Below, piece by piece: positions 22,307 through 26,519 of a DNA stretch of 26,519 nt. The notes beneath the pieces are model-generated. The model saw only the letters and a list, made by a program, of their open reading frames with translations. It did not search any database and was not told the DNA's origin. Numbering within the stretch: position 1 is the first letter of the stretch; each line of letters begins with the position of its first letter. This DNA comes from a virus. The DNA is taken from the IMG/VR virus record IMGVR_UViG_3300044729_003417, positions 1 to 26,519 of that record; one strand, written 5' to 3'. Position numbers and translations under genes: made by a program.

Positions 22307-22780
22307 TTATTTGTCAGATGTATCTGTTAATGAATATCTATCTTTATTTAGATCCTTAGCTAATTTAGTTTTAACAAACTGTTCATGACCTATCGCATCA
22401 TATATATTGCCTCGTGAATCCTGTACCCAATAATGTGGAATAAACTTCCACTGTTCAGCATATTTGCTATTCTCGATCCACTGCTTTCTCTCATTAGCAT
22501 TATTCCAATTCCCGCCATCCGAAATAAACTCTTGTTTCATTTCTTTGGTGAAGTCAGCTTTATCGTATACAACTGAGTCTGCCTTGAAGTATCCTTCTAT
22601 ACGCTTCAATCCTTGCACACCTTGCTTTGTTAAGAATTGCATAAAACTCAACGCTGCAGGGCCACAATTATCTCTTTTGCAGAAGTACTTTAGCTCTGAA
22701 GGACTTACAGTTTGTTTCCATCGAGTAATAAGACTCTCCGGTGATGCTGTTTCTTTCAGTAAATCTTTTAATCGTATCAT
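22307..22780 (-). CDS. Putative cysteine peptidase (C39/papain-like) with N-terminal leader
   Basis: The 157-residue protein starts MIRLKDLLKETASPES, a short leader like that of the gene at 19928; LKE could be a prohead-protease site. A Cys39 in RDNCGPAALSFMQFL begins a helix, and His116 in FIPHYWVQDSRGNIYDAIG, with Asp121 or Asp128, completes a Cys-His-Asp arrangement typical of C39, papain-like and transglutaminase folds. The substrate is unknown. If packaged, it could act on host or capsid proteins after injection. The predicted nucleophile and histidine are seen directly; the fold is inferred. Confidence 0.65.
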   Translation of the reverse strand: MIRLKDLLKETASPESLITRWKQTVSPSELKYFCKRDNCGPAALSFMQFLTKQGVQGLKRIEGYFKADSVVYDKADFTKEMKQEFISDGGNWNNANERKQWIENSKYAEQWKFIPHYWVQDSRGNIYDAIGHEQFVKTKLAKDLNKDRYSLTDTSDK

Positions 22781-22781
22781 A

Positions 22782-22792
22782 TTAATAAATAT
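22782..22792 (-). promoter_or_regulatory. AT-rich box upstream of peptidase gene
   Basis: On the minus strand ATATTTATTAA lies 1-2 bases before the ATG at 22780, giving ATATTTATTAATATG. It resembles the box before the other leader-bearing genes but is too close to the ATG for a usual promoter unless the transcript is leaderless. Confidence 0.2.
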
Positions 22793-22818
22793 GAATTAAT
22801 CCGATAATGGTGCTTTAA

Positions 22819-23439
22819 TTAAAAGTTAAAAGCTTTTATAGTTTCTTTAAATGGATTACCTTCGATATTTTTAACTAAATCTAACATTTTTTGAGCTAAT
22901 TCTCTGACCTCGACTTGGGCGTGTTCTGAATTTCTTAACTCAAGAAAATGTGCAAAACTTCTCCAATTAAACATAATGTCCATTGTGATTTGCGAGTTAA
23001 ATGTTTTGAAAAATCTTGCAGATTCTTTAGCTCGTTTACGGCCTAGCAAAGGTGTCAATTCTTCTAAACAATCATGGTAAAGTGCATTGGCTTCGGCTGT
23101 AAAATTACGCAATGCAATATCCCACCTTTCAGGCCAATCCTTAGGATAATAACTCTTATCTTCTTTCAGTTCTTTATAGCGAGCACTTTCCCCATTAATT
23201 GAGACCCCTATGCGGTGTTTTAATAGGTGTATATGAGTTGCTTGATCCACTGTTACCAGAAAATGCAATGATGATTTTTCAAAGGGAGTATGGTGCCCTT
23301 CCGAAGCTAACATTGTTAATAATTTACCTACACGTTCTATTTTTTCTGATGTAAGTTCTCGTGAAGTACTTGTCCAAGCCGAACATGCATGAGTTAAATC
23401 ATCGCCGTAATGTCCTAATAATTCTACTTCGTTATTCAT
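22819..23439 (-). CDS. thyX: FAD-dependent thymidylate synthase ThyX
   Basis: The 206-residue protein has the ThyX signature HRIGVSINGESARY at residues 75-88 (usual RHRxxSxNExSxRY), GHHTPFEKS at 48-56 and the C-terminal NWRSFAHFLELRNSEHAQVE with EVRELA. ThyX makes dTMP from dUMP with FAD, NADPH and methylene-tetrahydrofolate, and is often carried by phages to supply replication. The Arg of RHR is Lys here (LKHR) and the Asn-Glu of the motif is Asn-Gly-Glu, both within the known variation. The ATG at 23439 begins MNNEVELL. Confidence 0.96.
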   Translation of the reverse strand: MNNEVELLGHYGDDLTHACSAWTSTSRELTSEKIERVGKLLTMLASEGHHTPFEKSSLHFLVTVDQATHIHLLKHRIGVSINGESARYKELKEDKSYYPKDWPERWDIALRNFTAEANALYHDCLEELTPLLGRKRAKESARFFKTFNSQITMDIMFNWRSFAHFLELRNSEHAQVEVRELAQKMLDLVKNIEGNPFKETIKAFNF

Positions 23440-23547
23440 TATGAACTGTATTTAATACTGTATAACATTGCATCATATGCTAATAATCTCGTGCAATATT
23501 GCATGACCATTTTCCGTACCAATGAATTATAATTTGCCTGTTCCATT
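23440..23547. promoter_or_regulatory. Gap upstream of thyX with a 12-base palindrome
   Basis: This 108-base gap contains the perfect palindrome TGCAATATTGCA at 23492-23503 and an imperfect GTATTTAATAC near 23450. Both are candidate operator sites for thyX, which starts at 23439 on the minus strand. A 23-codon frame on the minus strand is too short to call. No other gene is visible. Confidence 0.3.
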
Positions 23548-23748
23548 TTATTTTTTGTTATTATGTTCAAATACCGCCACTGCCGCTGCAATTACTGCAA
23601 TTGCACTTACTATTGCCAACGGAATCCATAGCGGTGCTGTTACCCACCACCAACTCCAATCAATATTATCAGTTAATTTTAATATAAGAAAGATTAGGAA
23701 CAATAATGTCCCTAATCCTATTCCATTTGATTGATTTTTCTCTGCCAT
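23548..23748 (-). CDS. Small two-helix membrane protein (66 aa)
   Basis: I chose the ATG at 23748 (MAEKNQ), because the longer frame starts with TTG inside the DUF932 gene. Two membrane segments are visible, GLGTLLFLIFLILKLT and TAPLWIPLAIVSAIAVIAA, joined by NIDWSWWWV. The pattern of LFLIFLILKLT, IDWSWWWVTAPLWIPL matches a small phage membrane protein family I recall from many environmental phages. Function unknown. Confidence 0.75.
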   Translation of the reverse strand: MAEKNQSNGIGLGTLLFLIFLILKLTDNIDWSWWWVTAPLWIPLAIVSAIAVIAAAVAVFEHNNKK

Positions 23749-23752
23749 CTTA

Positions 23753-24505
23753 TTATGCAAATACGGTTGCTAATTCGGTTAATCCTTTGTTCAATTCAAT
23801 ATCAGCATACGGATTAATAATGTCATGCGTTAAATTTTCTTGAACTCTATTGTATACGGACCACATGTCATTTCCGGCATCCTCTGGCCTATGTACGGCT
23901 AACAAATCATCAATATTAATATCACTCAACTCAGCCTCTCTATAACGCAATTTTGCAGCTTCGGTTGCAAATGTTTTAATTTGAGCTGGAGTCAAATCCT
24001 TCTGCTTAAGCTTATTAAATTCTTGCAAAATAATCTCGGCATGACGATTGAGTCTAGACATTGCATCTTCTAAATTAAAGCCACTTCCTATACTATGTTC
24101 AATTGACTCCGTAGCATATCTATCATGTGCAATTAATCCGTTAGAACAAACTAACCGATAAGTACCTAACGATGCTTCCAAAGGTCTATTACCAGTACTA
24201 CTATTAGTAATTGTCATAGATGCAACTGACTCGGTATTGCCTTTGGCATTTCGCAAAGCAAAATCCGGATGCCTCATTTGCAATGCATGCGATAATGTCT
24301 TACGAGTTTTACGGTCTTTTTGCTCTTGCACTCCATGCAATTGCCAACCTTCTTTTTGCAATGCTCTAACGGCATCTAAGGACTCTACATATCCTTCTCG
24401 TTGAGATTGTCTTTGTACTTGGCGAATAAAATCGCTGTCTAAAGAATTGGCAAACGCGGTTGCCCTTTTTAAGTCATTTCCGACCGAATAAAATTTGTTT
24501 TGCAT
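23753..24505 (-). CDS. DUF932 phage/plasmid-like protein
   Basis: The 250-residue protein has the DUF932-type core: RHPDFALRNAKGNTESVASM (compare M-R-H-P), TNSSTGNRPLEASLGTYRLV and CSNGLIAHD, followed by a helical part with IKTFATEAAKLRYRE. DUF932 proteins occur in phages and plasmids; their role is unknown. The N-terminus (FYSVGNDLKRATAFANSLDS) differs from well-known members, so this is a divergent copy. A partial copy of the shared upstream module lies before its ATG at 24505. Confidence 0.75.
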   Translation of the reverse strand: MQNKFYSVGNDLKRATAFANSLDSDFIRQVQRQSQREGYVESLDAVRALQKEGWQLHGVQEQKDRKTRKTLSHALQMRHPDFALRNAKGNTESVASMTITNSSTGNRPLEASLGTYRLVCSNGLIAHDRYATESIEHSIGSGFNLEDAMSRLNRHAEIILQEFNKLKQKDLTPAQIKTFATEAAKLRYREAELSDINIDDLLAVHRPEDAGNDMWSVYNRVQENLTHDIINPYADIELNKGLTELATVFA

Positions 24506-24561
24506 ATTTTTTTAATTTATATAAAGATAAAAACTATTTCTCAATTAAACAACCTTTTAGG
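24506..24561 (-). promoter_or_regulatory. Shared upstream module, partial copy G
   Basis: On the minus strand: AAAAGGTTG, a variable stretch, TTTTTATCTTTATATAAATT and a run of A before the ATG at 24505. It keeps the ATCTTTA/TATAAA part but lacks the AAGAGAT tail and has a longer gap between boxes. I count it as a divergent copy. Confidence 0.35.
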
Positions 24562-24592
24562 TAAAAAAGTTACCCCCGGAGGGGTACTTTTC
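24562..24592 (-). terminator. Rho-independent terminator after the RadA-like gene
   Basis: On the minus strand AAAAGTACCCC, TCC, GGGGGTAACTTTTTT forms a GC-rich hairpin followed by a T run. It begins immediately after the stop codon of the RadA-like gene and lies upstream of the DUF932 gene, so it separates the two units. The stem is palindromic enough to act from the other side too. Confidence 0.85.
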
Positions 24593-25423
24593 TTATGCCT
24601 GCTCTTTATCCATCTCAAAGGAATAAAATACGTCATCTTTCCAAATTGAGAAATACATCTTAAAGTCCTTATCACAGTCACGGTTTTTACTAAAGAAGAT
24701 GCTACGCTCTAAACCATCTTTAGATCTCTCAATATGCGCCATCGCATCCGTCATATGTTTTATACGGTTAGAACCGGCAAACTCACCACCTTTTGTTACT
24801 TGCTGGATGTTAACAAATGACGTATAATACTTCTTTTTGTTCTCACCTTTTTTCATTTTATCTTGCAAGTTAAGGAACCAAAACTCTGCAGCGGATTCGG
24901 TAGTTCTATACGCATCTCTATACATCTCAATAACCTCAGCAATTGAGTCAACTACAATAACGTCATAGCCTTCGTTAAATACATATTCTAATACCTCTTT
25001 CGGATTATCGGCATAATTCTTAAGGAACAATGTTTGTACACAACTTAATCTTGGCATACGTTTACAATATTTGTAATGCGCAATCTCATCCATCTCAGCT
25101 GATACATATAAACACTTAAACCCTTTATGAGTTAAAGATGCAATCCAGTCAAGTGCAACGGTTGTCTTACCTGAACCTGGACCACCTACTAATACCATAT
25201 TTGTACCTGGCATCAATCCTCCTTCGGTTGATAAAATGGTGTCAATTTCACGGCCGGTAGCCATCGGTTGAAAAATAGAATCATTAAATGCTAAGTCATT
25301 ACCACGGAACAATTTAATTGACGATGGACGGAACGGCTTAACGGCTTTAACAACTCGGTTTGTAACTTTTTTTGCAGGTGTTTTTGCAACTTTCTTAACT
25401 GGCTTTTTTGCGGTTTTTAACAT
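24593..25423 (-). CDS. RadA/RecA-like ATPase with histone-H1-like N-terminal tail
   Basis: Walker A is GGPGSGKT at residues 80-87 and Walker B is VIVVDS at 155-160, with the catalytic-type Glu110 in YVSAEM. KGGEFAGSNRIKHMTDAMAH at 211-230 and KNRD at 246-249 match the RadA/Sms signature, so I prefer RadA over UvsX or DnaB. RadA-type ATPases process recombination intermediates. Unlike RadA it has no N-terminal zinc ribbon and no Lon-like C-terminal domain. Instead residues 1-30 are a Lys/Ala/Pro/Val tail (KTAKKPVKKVAKTPAKKV), like a histone H1 tail. The module before its ATG is copy D, and a terminator follows the stop. Confidence 0.85.
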   Translation of the reverse strand: MLKTAKKPVKKVAKTPAKKVTNRVVKAVKPFRPSSIKLFRGNDLAFNDSIFQPMATGREIDTILSTEGGLMPGTNMVLVGGPGSGKTTVALDWIASLTHKGFKCLYVSAEMDEIAHYKYCKRMPRLSCVQTLFLKNYADNPKEVLEYVFNEGYDVIVVDSIAEVIEMYRDAYRTTESAAEFWFLNLQDKMKKGENKKKYYTSFVNIQQVTKGGEFAGSNRIKHMTDAMAHIERSKDGLERSIFFSKNRDCDKDFKMYFSIWKDDVFYSFEMDKEQA

Positions 25424-25500
25424 ATCTCTTATTTTTTATTATACTTAAATTTAATAACTAATTCTCAATCTACCAAATCTTTTTGAAGCTTTTTTTACTT
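25424..25500 (-). promoter_or_regulatory. Shared upstream module, copy D
   Basis: On the minus strand: AAAAAAAGCTTCAAAAAGAT and TTGG, a variable stretch, ATTTAAGTATAAT and AATAAGAGATATG ending in the ATG at 25423. The GG-to-TATAAT spacing is 31 bases, as in copies A, B and E. It also ends 3 bases before the stop of the upstream small gene. Confidence 0.65.
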
Positions 25501-25503
25501 TTT

Positions 25504-25668
25504 TTATCTAAAAAAACCTCCAGCTATTAAGATCCATATAAGTACTCCTACATCTAATAATGCAAAAAAGATATTATATTTATCGGTTCTAGGTTGGCCA
25601 TGTTTATTCGCTGTAATTAACAATCGAAGTCCTATTAGGACTAATAAAATGATTTGAGGTGTTCCCAT
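25504..25668 (-). CDS. Small two-helix membrane protein (54 aa)
   Basis: The frame from ATG 25668 to TAA 25504 gives MGTPQIILLVLIGLRLLITA, NKHGQPRTDKYNIFFALLD and VGVLIWILIAGGFFR. Two membrane segments are separated by a KHGxPR turn. I recognise the MGTPQIILLVL start and K-H-G-x-P-R from a common small phage membrane protein of unknown function. Its stop lies next to copy D of the upstream module. Confidence 0.8.
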   Translation of the reverse strand: MGTPQIILLVLIGLRLLITANKHGQPRTDKYNIFFALLDVGVLIWILIAGGFFR

Positions 25669-25680
25669 TTTGTATCGTAT

Positions 25681-25905
25681 TTATTTAGTATAAACATTTT
25701 CGTAAAACGATCTTAGCATTTTACCGTGCTTGGTACGCACATAATCTCTTCGTAACTTAAACAAATATTGTAAACATCTGTTATAAGTCCAAAATTTCTC
25801 TACTGACTTATTGGTAGGAGTGTTATAAAAGCCTTTAGGATTTTCGCCATACTCGGCTTGGAGCGCTTCTACGATCTCCAATTTGCTGTTAAATACATTT
25901 TTCAT
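25681..25905 (-). CDS. Small basic hypothetical protein (74 aa)
   Basis: I chose the ATG at 25905; the longer frame to 25944 runs through the shared module. The protein reads MKNVFNSKLEIVEALQAEYG, then a basic, aromatic helical part (NRCLQYLFKLRRDYVRTKHG). No family recognised. Copy E of the module precedes the ATG at 25905. Confidence 0.65.
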   Translation of the reverse strand: MKNVFNSKLEIVEALQAEYGENPKGFYNTPTNKSVEKFWTYNRCLQYLFKLRRDYVRTKHGKMLRSFYENVYTK

Positions 25906-25976
25906 ATCTCTTATTTTAATACTTAAAGATAAGAAAAAAATCAACGCGAACCAACCTTTTTGTTAGCTTTTTTTAT
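25906..25976 (-). promoter_or_regulatory. Shared upstream module, copy E
   Basis: On the minus strand, starting at the upstream stop codon: AAAAAGCTAACAAAAAGGTT, GGTTCGCGTT, CTTATCTTTAAGTATTAAAA and TAAGAGATATG ending in the ATG at 25905. The GG-to-TATTAA spacing is 31 bases. The second box is TATTAA instead of TATAAT. Confidence 0.65.
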
Positions 25977-26519
25977 ACATAAAGAGTTTTTGTTATCATA
26001 GACCATGGAATACGGCCTTTATAACCAAATTGCGATGTTCCTCGAATAGAACGAATATAAGATTTAGGATCAACTTCCTTACCAGTTTGCATTGCAGCTA
26101 ACAGTTGAATCATACTCATATTTGATTGAAAATCATCATCAGCAACTATACGATCTGTAGGTAAATTATCTATTTGCAATACTACAGGTTTAGTATCGAT
26201 GCCGCGATCGTGATAGGCTACCGCGGCATGATCTGCATAATATTGTGCGCGATCAAAATCAGTTGACAAATACACTTTATCGGGAGAATCTTCTGTATAA
26301 AACTTATCCCATTTTAGTATTTCATGTTCATGTTTACTAGGAGGAACAATGCCTAAACGTTTAATTGTTTTCAAGTCATATGCTGTTGTTCCATGAAAAG
26401 CTCTCGGTATTACATTGGCATAACTGGCATCATAATTTAAGAATGTTTTAACGTCAGCTTTACCTAAAATAGCTTTAGCATCTGACATTCCAATTTCAAT
26501 TTTAAACGTGGGTTTTATC
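25973..26519 (-). CDS. ADP-ribosyltransferase-like protein (N-terminus probably cut by window edge)
   Basis: The frame is open from the stop at 25973 to the right edge, and sequence before the ATG at 26488 (KPTFKIEIG) reads like protein, so the real start may lie outside the window. The core resembles ADP-ribosyltransferase folds: RAFHGTTAYDLKTIKRLGI, then KVYLSTDFDRAQYYADHAA, KPVVLQIDNLP and a late GYKGRIPWSMI. The pattern of F/Y-H-G-T, V-Y-L-S and V-x-x-Q-I is typical of phage and toxin ARTs (H-Y-E type), although the catalytic Glu is not certain. T4 uses ARTs (Alt, ModA, ModB) to modify host RNA polymerase and ribosomal proteins. Function here is inferred. Confidence 0.6.
   Translation of the reverse strand, partial: IKPTFKIEIGMSDAKAILGKADVKTFLNYDASYANVIPRAFHGTTAYDLKTIKRLGIVPPSKHEHEILKWDKFYTEDSPDKVYLSTDFDRAQYYADHAAVAYHDRGIDTKPVVLQIDNLPTDRIVADDDFQSNMSMIQLLAAMQTGKEVDPKSYIRSIRGTSQFGYKGRIPWSMITKTLYV

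Noticed and set aside
24593-25423. RecA-type ATPase as UvsX or a DnaB helicase
   Set aside because: The KGGEFAG-to-KNRD arrangement matches RadA better; UvsX and DnaB lack this segment and have other domains.
1-26519. tRNA genes, rRNA genes or CRISPR arrays
   Set aside because: No cloverleaf-like gap, rRNA-like stretch or regularly spaced direct repeat was seen; the few gaps are short and AT-rich.

Overview
The window looks like part of the genome of a large, AT-rich, contractile-tailed (T4-like, myovirus-type) phage that infects a member of the Bacteroidota, most likely a flavobacterium. Phage evidence: a baseplate gp6/J-like protein and a gp25-like baseplate wedge protein side by side, a gp55-like late sigma factor, a holin-like protein, and dense packing of small genes with ATGA/TAATG overlaps. 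Host evidence: a type IX secretion (T9SS) type-B sorting domain, three signal peptides cleaved before Gln as is usual in Bacteroidetes, a DUF4494-like protein, and an Hc1/histone-H1-like protein of the Bacteroidetes kind. Both window edges cut genes.

Layout. 1-6900 is a virion/baseplate block on the minus strand: gp6-like, gp25-like, a protein with an amphipathic N-terminal leader, a 717-residue orphan structural protein, a hub/OB-fold-like structural protein and a small helical protein. 6924-11081 holds the late sigma factor, a membrane-anchored coiled-coil protein, an HD phosphohydrolase, a ClpP-like protease, a Cys-rich protein, a four-helix membrane/coiled-coil protein and a small gene coupled to UvsE. 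11078-16334 holds the UV-damage endonuclease UvsE, small unknown genes, Hsp20 bracketed by an inverted repeat, a SAM methyltransferase and DUF4494. 16332-19928 holds a histone-H1-like protein, a holin, a KOW/SH3-like protein, a Dps-like protein and three proteins with a shared N-terminal leader. 20009-21740 is the only plus-strand block: three exported proteins in one operon. 21737-26519 returns to the minus strand with an acyl-CoA thioesterase, a C39-like peptidase, ThyX, a DUF932 protein, a RadA-like ATPase with a histone-H1-like tail, small membrane proteins and an ADP-ribosyltransferase-like protein cut by the right edge.

How it may work together. Nucleotide supply (ThyX), DNA repair (UvsE, RadA-like) and protein quality control (Hsp20, ClpP) would support replication. 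The gp55-like factor would drive the structural genes, and a TATAAATA box lies ahead of one of them. A second regulon is suggested by a conserved upstream module found before at least five dispersed small or replication-type genes, with a fixed 31-base gap between two boxes in four of them. Five otherwise unrelated proteins share an N-terminal leader that resembles T4 capsid-targeting peptides, so they may be packaged in the head.

The most unusual part is the isolated plus-strand cassette. A phage appears to encode three Sec-exported Ig/PKD-like proteins, two ending in the same PISHN tail and the third in a T9SS sorting domain. This suggests that the phage uses the host's own secretion machine to remodel the infected cell's surface. 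All functional calls come from reading motifs; no database search was run.
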